Shown here: positions 11,101 through 23,093 of the stretch, piece after piece | How the letters are laid out: every line of letters starts with the position of its first letter | How positions within the stretch are numbered: the first letter of the stretch is position 1 | Assembly (NCBI GenBank): GCA_009103225.1 | Contig: RHPI01001616.1 | Coordinates: 374,731 to 414,315, forward strand | Origin: Chlorokybus atmophyticus | Lineage: Eukaryota > Streptophyta > Chlorokybophyceae > Chlorokybales > Chlorokybaceae | Reading direction: 5' to 3' | DNA: 39,585 nucleotides | Notes under the pieces: generated by a model | Seen by the model: the letters and a program-made list of their open reading frames with translations, nothing else | The model's database searches: none | What the model was told of the DNA's origin: nothing | Position numbers and translations under genes: made by a program

Positions 11101-14100
11101 CACCAGTCAACCCCTGTACAACCAGCTCTGGACTGTGGGCACTGACCACTGCAGTAACCATCCACGACGTAGAATGTCAATTGGTCACGAACCTGTAAGG
11201 CTTGCTTGTCGGTGCAATTGTACTGTTCCTGGTGCTGTTTGGCGCAATCTTTGTCATTGCACTTGCCTCGAAGGTCATAGGGACATAGGGGCTTGTTTGC
11301 CTTGATATTGTGCGTAAACGTGGCTGACTGAAGCGACTTGTGCCAAGCATGTTGGTACTGCCGCAGCAGCCTGCTTGATCGAAACCATGCCAAAGGACTG
11401 CTATAAGGCAACTGTGCTTGAGGATTGTTGGCAGCATGCACAGACTGGGTCAAATCAGGAGTACTGAAGCGGATAGAAGGGAAAGCACTCCAATTGGCAA
11501 AGACCAGTGCAGGTCTGCTTGAGGGCAGAATGGTCTGTGCTCCTTGAGGCTTTAACCATGTAGAAAAGGAAGGCTGGTTGCGCAAGCCATTGTCTGGAAA
11601 GGCAACCCTGGCAGGCACGGGTTCTGAAGCGCCACGACTACGCCTGCGTTCAGGCGACTTCGAGGCTGCCAGGACAGCTTCCTCTGGTCCTGTCGCAGCT
11701 GCATCCTCAGCAGCAGCTACCTCAGAAACTGCATGCGCCTCCTGTTGTTGGTTCCTGCTCTGCGAAGGAGCCATGGCGGATTCTGCTGCTGCTTGAACAG
11801 TGCCACCTTCTACACAGCCGGCATCAGCGTGTGGAGAGCTCAATTGCTCCTGTTTGATATCGTTGAATTGTACAGAAGCATGAGGCGGCTCTGCTGTAGC
11901 TGGTGTGCTGTGGAACTGGGTGTCAGCTTCAGAACCCATGTGCATGCCTGTACCAGACGTGCGAGGTGACGGAGTAGGTTGCACTTCAGGACCCGTATGT
12001 TTCACTTGTACAGAAGCATGAGCCGGCTCTGCTGCAGCATCTGCACTGGGAGCGCTCGCAGTAGCTGATGTGCTCTGCAACTTGGTTTCAGCTTCCATAC
12101 CCACGCACATGCCTGTATCAGACGTGCGAGGTGATGGCGCAAGTTGCACTCCGGGACCCGTATGTATTGGACTTTGCAATGGCTCCTCTTTGCGCTTCTG
12201 ACTTGAAGCTAGCAACCTCGCCTTTTCCGCTGACAGTGCCAGCAGCCGTTGCTGCTGCAACGTCATCTCCAAGGCCCGAAGGCTCTTCTCTGCCTCGGAT
12301 CGTTCTGCTTGCAATTGCTTCTGCGGGCTGCTTGCAGCAGGCTGCGCTGAACTGGTGATGGTGCAAGGACTGGCACTCACTGATACGCGCAAGCTTGACT
12401 GAGCTCTTTGGGATGCGACTGGAACTGCACTTGCTTCGCTCACTGCCTTGCGTGCGATGGGGGCAGTGGGAGGCAGCTGCGCTTGCTTTGGTGGCATGGA
12501 CCGGTGTGATGAACTAGTGGGATTCCCTTCCTGAGCAGGGGTCACTGTTGTCTTTGGAGCAGCCTCTGCCGTCACTTGCTTTACTGGCATGTTTCCTTGT
12601 GATAAACTAGTGGGATTCCCTTCCTGAACAGGGGTCACTGTTGTCTCTGGAGCAGCCTCTGCCATCACTTGCTTTGATGGCATGTTTCCTTGTGATGAAC
12701 TAGTGGAATTCCCTTCCTGAACAGGGGTCACTACTGTCTCTGGAGCAGCCCCTGCCATTGCATGTTTTGGTGGCATGGTCCCCTGTGATGAACTAGTGAT
12801 ATTCCCTTCCTGATGAGGTGACGATATTTTTGTTGGAGACGCCTCTGCAGTCGCCCGCTGTGGTGAAGTAATGTGGTGTCGTTTATGCCGAGGTCTCGCT
12901 GTCTGATATGGTGCACTACGTTCCTTGACATTAGGAGAAGCCGAGCTCGAGGTCAGTTGTGAAACCGCACCTTGCACGTTCATCGCACCTCTTGCAGCAT
13001 GAGAAGCAGGCTGTCGCGATAATTTCTTGGCAGCAGAGGCGTCCGCTTGCTGAACTGCAGCGTGCTGGGCGACAGTAGGGTTTTGACTTGACACCTGACG
13101 GCCAATGTCAGCCGCATCAATGCTAGCTGTGCACGCAGCACCAAAAGTAGCAGCTGCTCCTCCCCCAGCTTGTAGAGCCGCAACCAAATGCGGGACTGTG
13201 TTAGGTACTGGCACCCTGTCTTGCGCATTGCTTTGGGGTAGTGCCAATACCCTGTCCTGCCCTTCAACCACTACAGGTGGTTTCTGCCTACAGCTTGACG
13301 CCTGCACATCTGCAACAACCAGTGAGTTTCACTCAGCACATTTCAAACCTTGCCTGCAACTAGCAGCCTCTGGAATGATCCAGTTGGGTAGTTACAGCTC
13401 AAACAAGCAGAACGCAGTGACTGGACCTGAAGGTGGAGCTTCCAGCGCTTGCAAAACAGGCACAGCTTGCTGTACGGAGTGCAATAGCTGCGAATGCCTA
13501 GCAAGAACAGCAGCAGACGCCTCGTGCAGCTTTTGTTGGTACTCAGCTGCCTTTTGCTTTTCAACGTTCAAGGCAGCATCCATAACCGACAGCTCTGCAA
13601 GCAGTCTGGCCCTTCTAACCTGCAACAAAGGCGCTGCTCAGCCTTCTGTTCAATGCGCATGGACATAGTAAGGTATGCACCATTCTCAACAAGTCTGCGC
13701 AAGCCAGCATGACATGTTTTACCTCCAGTCGCCGCACAGCAGCCTGTTGGTTGTAGAGTGAACCTTGCACGTTTCGCTCCATCTCCTCAGCATCAACTAA
13801 GGCCGCCTGCAGTTTGACAAGCTAAACATGCACGTCACCACATGCGCAGATGAGCCACAACCGTTTAGCCTTGTGATGTTTGCCACACATAACATGCAAC
13901 TGCAAGCCCTGACCTGAATAGCATTTGGTGACTGTGGCTCGCTCTGCACAGCGACTGCTTGCTGTGATGCAGCGCGGTCAGGTGACTGTGGCTCGCTCTG
14001 CACAGCCACTGCTTGCTCGGGTACAGCGCGATCAGGTGACCCATTGCGTGCTGCATCAGACTGCTGTGACTGACCATCAGGAGTCGGAGTGTTTCTGGGG

Positions 14101-16198
14101 TTATCCAGGCCAGATAACTGCCTCAATCTCTTCATAGGTCCCATATCTGCAGCAAGTTTGGCAATGCCAGCAGGCGAACTGGATGCAGCACTGCGCTTTA
14201 CTGAACGTCGTTTGCCAGCAGATGGTGGCTTTGAGGGAGTTGCTGCCTGCTTGGATGTGGTGTTTGTGTCCGGCTGCGCCACTACCTGTGGGTTTGGTGG
14301 AACCTGTGTCGCCTCGGGTATTTGGACAGGCACTGCTGATGGTGTCGGTGCAGGTGGAGACAGTGAGGCCTGTCCACCTGGAGAACTGGATGGCACATCA
14401 GGTACTGCAGATTGATGCTCTGCAGATGGGTTGTTTGGAGAAGCCGCTTGAGCAGCTGGTTGGACTGCACTTACCAACGGTTGCGCAGCCAGAGAACTTA
14501 GAACCACACCAGGTACCGCAGGTTGATGCTCTCCCGATGGGTCGCTTCGAGGAGCCATCTGAGCAACGTTCTGCTTGCTGCTTCGTTGGACTGCAGATAT
14601 ACCCGAAGATAGCCCAGACTGCCTGCCTGGAGGATTGGTGGTTGCTGCAGGAGGGTCAGCAGGTGGACTGCGTGATGAAGGGCGTGGCAATGTTGACTTG
14701 TCTGTTGGCTGCGAGCGTGCCGCCTTGATCGTAACTGCTTGCCTGGCGCTGGGCAGCTCAGCACCCAACTGAGCCGACTCTGGAGCTGTTCGCGTCTGCT
14801 CGGCTGAGCCATTATCCTCAAAACCAAGCACTGGAACCACCCTTTGCTGCTGCAATGGTGCAGAATGAGCAGTTCCCTGAGCTATCAAGGCCTGGCTGGC
14901 AGTGGAAGCGTGTGCAGTTGAAGTCACTCCATTTGCTGTCCGCATTGCCGGCGCCTTTGGCTGTAAGGTGGGATTCAACGCCTTGCCTTGAAGAGCGGCT
15001 TTTGAAGTGCTTGTGAGTGGGTAACGATTGGTGGCTGTCCCAGTTTCAATGACTTGAGGCTTTGCAGGCACATGCACTGAAAGGACACAACACAGCTCAG
15101 AACCGATAAGATGCACGCGCCACAACATGCGGGAATGTCGCTGTCGATTGTAAACCATGCTTATGTGCAAGTGCCTGCCAAGTAGCTCACAAGTCGTCAT
15201 GCATGATGACTTCAGCACAATGCATGCGCCATAAGAGGCTAGAGGCTATTAAGCAAGGACTCCGCACGAGACTCCAGATACAAGGGAGCAAACCCACTAT
15301 GAGGACTTGGGGTGAAAAACGCAAGTTCCAAACCTGAAGGTGGCCGCGGTGCAAAGAATGCTGAAGGCTTTGCCAGAGGCGCAGCTGCCATCAGCGGCGG
15401 CGGCGGGGCCAAACTGGCTGGCAACGCCTTCTCTATACCTTGAGGTCTTTCCTGCTTAGCAATTTGCGCACGCAGCTGCGCCATTTTTACCTCCAAATCT
15501 GTGAGTACTCTCTGCCCCTGCTTCGGAACCAAACCCGCCTGCGCCGGCAGTTGATCTGAAGAATGAAAGTCATCATCATCAAATGAGATGACGAGGGATT
15601 CATGACGAACTACAGGACCTGAAGGCGCAACCGACAAGATGTGCTCCTGTTGCGACAAGAAAGCTGCAACCGCACGCTGGGTTGCTTCCTGAGCTGCAAT
15701 GTGTGCATGATTCTGGTCGTCTGAAGGTGGAGTGGCCGTGCCTGATGCCGGTGTTGAGGGATCCGCTGCACCTGCTTGGGCCAGTTTGGCACGCTTGTGC
15801 GCTCGCTGACGGGCCTTTTTGGCTGCTTGAGCAATCTGCTGCTGTGTTGAGGTTTGCTGCGGGGGCAGTGGGGCAAGCGATGGCAGCTGCGCGGGGACTT
15901 GTGCGGGTTGTGGCATTGACAGAGTGTTGGGTGCTCCCGTTTCAGCAGGCGAATGCTGGCCAGCGGCAAGTGGAGGGAGCGGTGCATTCATGGCATTGAG
16001 CAGCTGACTTCTGTGCACGATGGCAACAGGCGGTGGTGACGGCTTCCTGACCTCAGCATCAAGGCCGTTGTCCGCTTCATGCACAGTCGCCAAGGGTTCT
16101 ACAGAATGGTTGGAGGCCGCGCCATTGTGGTTATTGATATCGCCCCGGGCATCCAGCTCCATGAACTCGCCCCTTGGAGACAGTGTTTCAGGCGTCAT
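8116..16198 (-). CDS. ZFC3H1/Red1-like zinc-finger protein of the nuclear RNA exosome pathway
   Basis: Ten coding exons keep frame throughout: 16198-15298, 15076-13914, 13821-13723, 13619-13427, 13309-11193, 11086-10948, 10826-10492, 10415-10308, 10234-10109, 10008-8116 (TGA). The product is about 2357 residues. The first ~730 residues are low complexity (Pro, Gln, Ala, Ser). Exons 3-4 form a coiled coil. At residues 1461-1478 is a CX7CX4CX3H finger with CNDKDC, the pattern of the putative zinc-finger domain (zf-C3H1) of ZFC3H1. The C-terminal ~700 residues are helical repeats (for example DNPTDCEAWVALAVKCY), consistent with HAT/TPR repeats. In animals and fission yeast such proteins bridge the helicase MTR4/Mtl1 to RNAs destined for decay. 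The start follows an acceptor at 16204, so a 5' untranslated exon lies upstream. The exon 1 donor (15297) and exon 10 acceptor are the least certain joints. Confidence 0.85.
12508..12880. repeat. Four tandem 93-bp repeats inside the ZFC3H1-like gene
   Basis: Units begin at 12508, 12601, 12694 and 12787, each starting GAT(G/A)AACTAGTG. They encode 31-residue units containing MPxKxxxxxAAPxTxVTPxQEGNxTS. The period is a multiple of three, so copy-number change keeps the frame. They lie in the disordered region upstream of the zinc finger. Confidence 0.9.
13930..14040. repeat. Two tandem 54-bp repeats inside the ZFC3H1-like gene
   Basis: CTGTGGCTCGCTCTGCACAG occurs at 13932 and again at 13986, a 54-bp period. 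It encodes 18-residue units of the form SPDRAxxxQAVAVQSEPQ near the end of exon 2. Confidence 0.9.
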
Positions 16199-16203
16199 CT
16201 CAC

Positions 16204-17670
16204 CTGAAAACAAAGCGACAACACAGCATGTCAGGTGGATGAAGCAGCATGCAAGGTCACATTGAGCGGGTGCTAACTTATGGCTGATCCCTCACACCTG
16301 TCGCACGATTCAAGGCCAAGCTCAAAGCAGAGACAACGTCGTGCTAGGAATTAAGCCTCTGAAGCGTTTCATGAAGCGTGCTGCATGCACGCAGGGGCAT
16401 GCACATAGACAACTGAAAACAATACTAAGACAGCATATTTAACACAGTGCACACATGCCTTCTTCTCTGTCGCTACCGTCAGCGAGAGGCTCACGCATGT
16501 CTGCCGCCATAGCCAACTAACTTGCAGCGGAACAAGAGGTGCGGGCAGACAAGACAGCTGTGTCGACCACTTTGCGATGGCATGTCATACTGCCCAAACG
16601 CCTTTGAATTCTAGAAAAGCAGATCAATCGCCAGCACATGCAGCAACTTCCAGCCTCCAGCTTCGCCTTGACACCCTCGACAAGGTCGTCGCCGTGCTCA
16701 GCGACAGCTGTTAACTCAGTGCAGCAGCAGCAACTCACTTACTGACTCAGTCACAAAGCGCTCAAGCGGCGACAGGCAAGCTAGCAGCCAGCAAGCTGAA
16801 AGCTGTTTCTCGTGAACAGAAAGCTAGCAATGCTCAGGCACACGCGTCCAGCACCAAGTCAAGCTTTCCGTGAACACCGCCGCCGCCGCACCCGCCAATA
16901 AGCCGACACTCAGATATGCTCTAAGCGAAACGCAACCCCTACTTTTCGAGGCTGAGTTCGTGATAAACGCTGAGTGGTCATTGCTGCACATACTACACAT
17001 AATGTAGTCTACATTAGAATGCCGGTAATGGTTCAAACATTCATGTGCTTTGATGGATAGTATGCTGTTATCAAGGTTAGTCCTAAGGCTGTACTGGCCG
17101 CAGCTGCCTGCTCAGACAACTGGCATGGAACTACTGGTGGGCCTATACAGGCAGCAAGGCATGATGGAAGGCGCTTGTGCTGCCAGTATACCAGTATGCT
17201 GATATACTGGCAGTGGTCTTCTACCAGCTTGATAGACTGGGGGCAGGCAGCGGCGGTGGCGGCAGGCAAGCGCTCAGGCAAGCTGTTGAGGAAGCAGGCA
17301 AGCGAGCCTTGGGACCTCTGCTTCTTTCAAATAAGAGCAGTAGAAGACCTGCTGTCGCTGGTGTTGGTGTTGACATACAGCGGAGTTGCTCCTGCATCCA
17401 CTTGTCGGCAGGCTGCAGTCTTTAGGTGCAAATGCTTGCTTGACTCAATATCTGGTTTACAACCGAGCGAAGAGTGCATTGCACACATCTTGCTACTTGG
17501 CCCATATGTGTATATTGTGCAGAATGTGCTTTACTAGCATCCAGTCAGGGTGTGTGGGCCACAATCAGCTATCATGCTAGGCCAAGACAACTTGACTCCT
17601 TTAACACCGTCCAAGCAAAGGAGAGGGCGCCTATTCAAGCTGAAGTCGCGCTGAAAAACACAACAGCAGT
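16204..17670. promoter_or_regulatory. Head-to-head intergenic region, ZFC3H1-like and uridine kinase
   Basis: The two genes diverge here. The acceptor at 16204-16206 shows that at least one 5' untranslated exon of the minus-strand gene lies in this interval. No TATA box or other core element is clear to me. A 10-bp inverted repeat sits at 17181-17212. Confidence 0.5.
17181..17212. repeat. 10-bp inverted repeat upstream of the uridine kinase
   Basis: TGCCAGTATA (17181-17190) and TATACTGGCA (17203-17212) flank a 12-nt spacer that itself contains CCAGTAT. It lies about 460 bp before the kinase start codon. It could be a binding site for a dimeric regulator or chance. Confidence 0.7.
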
Positions 17671-19522
17671 ATGCTGCTTCTGCAAGCAGCAAGCCCTAAG
17701 CTGCTGCTGTCACTCAGCAGCAGCGGTGTAAGGAGCAAGCAAGCAGCTGTCAGGGTTTTCACTCTGACCAAAGCAACAGTCAGCACTGAAGCGCCTTTGA
17801 CCAGTAGAAAGTCCGACAGCTACTTGAGTAGCACTAACAACCAGCGCAATGCATTCATAATCGGTGTTGCGGGCGGCACTGCAAGTGGGAAAACAAGCGT
17901 ATGTAAGAAGATAATGGAGGCCTTTGAAAACAACAAAGACTATCATCGGCATGTGGTCAGCATCACGCAAGATAGCTTCTACCGCAATCTTACCGACGAA
18001 GAGCGCGCGAACATAGCACAGTTCAACTTCGACCACCCCATGGCCTTTGACTTTGCTGAAACTCTGCAAGTGAGAGCTGCTTGGTTATGCGTGCGTGCGT
18101 GCATGCGTATCTTTGTATGCTTGTGAGTGTGTGTAGTTGTGTGTTTAGTGCTCGGTTGTTGGCTTGTTGCTTGGTAGCTTGCGCGCTGGCTGGTGTTGTC
18201 CTGCATGAGCGTGCGTGCGTGCAAGAGCGTCGCTGCCAATGCGTGCGCGTGTGTAGCAACGTGTTTGCGTTTGTGGTCGTGTCATGCTGTGTTGTTCGCT
18301 CGCGTGGTGAACACGTGCCCGCGTGTGGTGTGCGTGCTTGCACTTAGTGTTGTGTTGTGCTGAATTGCTCATCTTCCACCCTAGTTGTGCATGCAATGCT
18401 TACTTGCTTTATATGACAGTCAGCTTGTTCCAGGCATTGAGGGCGTTGAAAAGGGGCAGTGGGGTGCATATCCCCCTGTACGATTTCGTGACAAGTTCGA
18501 GGGTGGGGACTGTACCGGTGGCGCCTGCTGGTGTGGTTTTATTTGAGGGCATCCTCGCGTTCCACTCGCAGGAGCTGCGCCAGCTCTTTGACATGAAGGT
18601 ATTCGTCGACACCGACGCTGATACCCGCCTCGCCCGCAGGTGCAAGTCCACATAATCCATTACATACGATTGAATTACATTACATACAGAGGCACATGCA
18701 CATAACAATACACACAGTTGTGAAGGCACACATCAACGAACATCTACATGCACACATACAGCTCTGCAGCTATGCAGATATTGTCGCAAACAGCCAATCG
18801 GCTGCACCTTTCATGCCACACATTGCACGTTAATCTTACACGGTGTGTAGACGTGGTTGATGCCTCCAGCTACATGGTGAGAACATTTTGGTTATCAAAA
18901 GATGGATGTGAAAGTCTTACCGAAGTGTTCAGCATGCTGATACTGCTGTTGATGTATTCCTTCGCACAACAGGCAGCATTAGGAAGTTCTTAAACACACT
19001 TGCTGAAGCCGCTTGAGGAGTTAGCACGTGTTGTCATCTCCAGCAAGTACTTATGCACTCAGTATACCAAAGCTTGTGCAGCGTCATAAGTCGTTGCATG
19101 CATTACTGGTGCCGGCCCGCTGATGGAAAACAACTGTTGTGCAGGATGCGTCGTGATGTGGCCGAGAGAGGTCGCAGCATCCATAGAGTGCTTGACCAGT
19201 ACGAGCGCTTTGTCAAGCCGAGCTTTGAGCAGTTTATTCTGCCCACCAAACAACACGCCGACATCATCGTAAGCGTTGAATTGACATCTATGTGTCATCC
19301 TCCATGCATGTTTTGAATGGCAGCCTTGCTTGTACACAAAATGATAGTGTACTATTTAATGATGTTTTCTTCACACTATTGTGGCAGTCAGTTGTATGTG
19401 TCCATTGACGGTGCTATGTCTTCTAGGTACCAAGGGGTGCGGAGAATGCTGTGGCCGTCGAACTCATTGTTCAACACATAAAGAGTCTTTTGCAGCGCGC
19501 AGCAGTCAACAATGAACTCTAA
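17671..19522 (+). CDS. Uridine (uridine-cytidine) kinase
   Basis: Phosphorylates uridine and cytidine in the pyrimidine salvage pathway. Exons 17671-18069, 18434-18639, 19145-19268 and 19427-19522 join in frame to give 274 residues, the usual length of the family. The P-loop is [11 protein letters not shown] at residues 65-75. [11 protein letters not shown] and [10 protein letters not shown] follow, then [37 protein letters not shown] and [14 protein letters not shown], all hallmarks of UCK-type kinases. The protein ends with a [18 protein letters not shown] segment, also conserved. About 60 residues precede the kinase core, rich in Ser, Lys and Arg and poor in acidic residues at the start, so an organelle transit peptide is possible. 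The next gene is convergent, 266 bp downstream. Confidence 0.93.
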
Positions 19523-19788
19523 GCAGATGGTAGCAAGCTAGCTATACAACTGGCTTCCTGAAGTTTTCAAGCCATCACATTGATGTGCTCTTATCGATCC
19601 TAGCAGGTGTTTGCACTCAGAGGTTTCGCTCGACCGTCATCAGTTTGTGGCGTGATGTTTCATACCATGTGACTGTCAGATACATTACTCTCATATCCTA
19701 CATATTGTACTCCTGGAGCAGTGAGAAACGTTATCCAGACATGTCACCCTTTCCTCCCAACGCATCATATACTCAAAACCCACCCGTT

Positions 19789-22700
19789 CTATGCTCCTTT
19801 CTTCCCTGCCTTCAGCCTGCCACACTCCCACTCCGCGTCCGCCCTGATGAAGCTCCAAAACGCGAGCACGAGCGGCGGCGTAACGAGGTGCCACGTGGCG
19901 TGCGCGTCGAGGAGTCCCCACAGCGGCGGGAAGTCCAGGACTTCGAGGAGGACGGAGGCTTGGAGGAGAGAGTTGAGCAGGAGGAAGCGCCACCTGAAGA
20001 AAGAGAGCAGGTGGGTGGAAGGGAGTGTGGGTGGATGGAAGGTAAGCATGCAACAGGTGGTGTGATGTGCAATGCAAGGTATATACAGGTCATAGGTGGG
20101 GGTTGATGTCGTGGTACTATGTATTGGACAAATATAAGTTGTGCAAGGCTTATCAGCGTATACTCGTTGTGTGTGCGTGATGTGTGGGTAGAGTGGCTGT
20201 GACCTTCGTGTTGCATTACTTGTTTGTTGTGTGTACTGTCACCTGTGGGGGTGATTGACGGCGAATACCCATACAGTCCACGCTAGTGCCTGTCCCGCAC
20301 CAACTATCAAGGACGCTTTGACATTGAAGCCTATCAAAACCACATCAGTAAGTACACAAGAGGCGAAGCAGGTGTTCAATGTTTTTACTCATCTGCTCTA
20401 ATTGCAGGATAGCAGCGGCTTTGCTAACCTTACTTTCGCTTACTCACCGTAATCAAAAAGGACGAATAGCATATAATACACGTGTTGTGCGAGTGCTGTC
20501 GCGGATATTGCCATAGCCAGTAGCTGCATTGAGAAGATTTGTCAGATGACACATGGATAACGGTGCACTTACACACATGCGCACACGCACACATATGCAC
20601 AAGACTATATATAAACATGTGCGCAACCACGCACTTCTGAAGGTGAACCAACTTACCTGGCCCCAAGGGTTTGTTAGCCGCAGCAACCTGATTATCGTCA
20701 CTGTCGTCATTACCGCCAACGCCACATTACCAGAGATGTAATCGAGCTTCTCAGTCACATCCACGTCCCTGCCACACAGACAAACAACAATCATAACAGG
20801 GCCATAGTCTGTGCATGGGTCAGCACGAGTCCGTATTTTCCCCTGAGTCAACACAAGGAGGGTTCTGGGGAAGGTACCCAACACTCCAGCCCATTATGCG
20901 TAATGCAGGCAACTACTTGTATACAACAACGTGCGTACGGCTTGTGTACACAGTAGCTGTGTACGCAAGAAGATGCATCAGCAATCCGCTTGTACACATT
21001 TATACACTGGTTCAGTGTCGCAGATTCATTGTGTACACAACTGCTGGGTAGGTACACCAGTACCTTGATATAGTAACAAGCAGGATGCAGTGCAATAGAC
21101 CACCCGCATCAACTAACAGCTGAGACTTTCGCACTCACGTGTGCACGCGCGCGCGCACACACACACTCACATCCCCACTACATCAGCCACCCACCTCGCA
21201 TGGAACACGGCGCTCCACAGCCATAAGTTGCAGTTTGCCGCGGAGTACGCCCCCCACAGCCGCCCTAGCGGAAGGGCGGAGGATGGCTTTGGGTTTGATT
21301 TTGTGATTGAGTGGCGGAAGGAAAGGTAGCCGAGGGCGTGGGAGGCGAGGTTGAGGAGAGAGAAGAGGACGGAGAAGAGCTCCTGGATGAGTGAGTGAAT
21401 CAGTGGTCGACCTGGGGTGTGAACTTTACAGTATTCATGTCGTTTGGGTGGTGTGTAGGGGTACTGCGTGTGCACAGACATGTAGCTTGAGAACTGTGCA
21501 ACTAGCGTATACTGTTTGTGGCATGTGCAAACGTACACTTGCATGCGCGCACGCGCGCGCACGTGCGTGCGAATACACATCACATACAGCTTACAGAGTG
21601 CATGTGGCTCACAACTGACCGACTCAATTAGTGTGTGTGACCCCTTACTTGGCATCCGAAGACTCGCACGAACGGCCACTTGCCATGGAATTTTCGGACG
21701 GGCAGGCCGGCGTCGACGCGCGCTTGCGTGGCATCGCGCATGCAGCGGTATCTGATCGCTTGATGTCAGCGTGCGTGCGTGCGCGTGTGGGCGCGGGCGT
21801 GTTTCTGTGAGTGTCGGTGCATGCGTGCGTGCATGCTTGCACGTGTGTTTGCGCACAACCATGTGTTTGTGAATGTGTGTGTGCATGCATGTGCATGTGC
21901 GTATGCACGTCCGTGCGTGCGCGTGCGCAAGGGCGTGAGTGTTTGTGCATACCCATGTGGGTATGTGTGGGTGAGTGTGCGCACGCGTGTGCTTGTGCGT
22001 GTGATGTAAAGTGCCGTTGATATAACTAACAATTGCTGCACACGTGCTCACTTGCAGTCGGATTCGCAGTCCCATTGCAGCAGCCGTAGGGCGACATCGC
22101 TATGGATGTCGGGGCAGTCGCCCGCGACGACGCATTGCTTCACGCATGACCTGGGAAGGATTGGATTGATGTGAGAGATAGTGCAATGCACGTGCGTGTG
22201 CAGGTGTGCCTTCACTGCTGCTGCGCACAGGCGTGCTTTTGGACAAAAGTTTCGTGCAAACATATGGTGTTCATTATTGTAGGTGTCCACACAGACATGC
22301 GCACGCCTGCTCAGGCACATGCTTGATGTTTCTGAGTGCGAATGGTGGAATGCTTGTACACGCGCATATGTGTGCGCACAATGTGTTCAAATGCAACCGT
22401 CAGCGCGCACATGTCTGTGCGCGTAGGCGTGTACAGCATGACGGTATAAGACAATGCAATGCGCGTAGACACACGTACACAATACAAGGGCGCAATGATA
22501 TGCGCATACATGCGGTCCAGCACATGCACACGTACGCACGCACGCACGCACGCACAGACAGAAGGTTGACTGCTTGCATGCGCTGTTTCCCTGCCCTCGA
22601 GTGTCTTGAGCAAGCAATATCCAGCACACATAAGCCCATAGTAGCATCCAATCCTGTTCATTGGTGCATGTGTTGTTGCATGGCGCCATGCATGTATCAA

Positions 22701-23012
22701 CGCTCAAACGCCATGTCAATCGACTCACCTGTTGGGTCCACCATAGTGAGAAAGTCATGTGACCAACACATCAAACGCACATTCAGGTGTACGTTCTAAC
22801 AATCACATAATAGAATTTGTGATTGATGGATTCACTGTTGCCTACTTGTAAGCTGGATCAGTGTCGCCATCGCTGGCGGCGGCGAGTTTGGCGGCGGCGG
22901 CGGCGAGGAAGAAACCTACCAGCACGACGGCGAGGCGGCGGCGGCGGCTGAGGACACCCCTGAGACCGTCGCCACCGCCGCCGGCGCTGACAGCTCCGCA
23001 CCGCCGCCCCAT
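19789..23012 (-). CDS. PGAP3: PGAP3/PER1 GPI-anchor remodelling membrane protein
   Basis: Acts on GPI-anchored proteins during fatty-acid remodelling of the lipid anchor in the ER/Golgi. Eight exons fit in phase: 23012-22846, 22150-22052, 21751-21649, 21382-21195, 20768-20657, 20523-20448, 20330-20243, 19993-19789, giving 345 residues (human PGAP3 is 320). The first exon encodes a signal peptide (RRRRLAVVLVGFFLAAAAA). It is followed by DTDPAYKSCVKQC, the family's lumenal Cys-rich start, then QWDCESDCKYRCM and KFHGKWPF. Later come the membrane segments with VFHARDVDVTEKLDYIS, VLFDYGFNVK, and LEVLDFPPLWGLLDAHATWH, all diagnostic of Per1-like proteins. Exon 1 is rich in GGC runs. The gene diverges from COQ4 across 81 bp and converges on the uridine kinase. 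I am sure of the family; the paralogue-level name is by similarity only. Confidence 0.93.
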
Positions 23013-23093
23013 AGCTGTAAGAGTTTCAAGACCTGTGTAGGGTTTGAGTCCCAGTTAGGATTGTCCCGGACTAGACCCAGGCTGGGCTCGGGG
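23013..23093. promoter_or_regulatory. 81-bp divergent promoter between PGAP3 and COQ4
   Basis: The start codons of the two genes point away from each other with only 81 bp between them. Either both 5' leaders fit in this space or the transcripts overlap. The COQ4 frame stays open upstream of its first ATG into this interval. This must act as a bidirectional control region unless one gene has an unseen upstream exon. Confidence 0.7.

Noticed and set aside
21167-22075. 302-codon minus-strand open frame
   Set aside because: Most of it is translated CA/GT-rich intron. Only the part near 21195-21382 is a real exon, of PGAP3.
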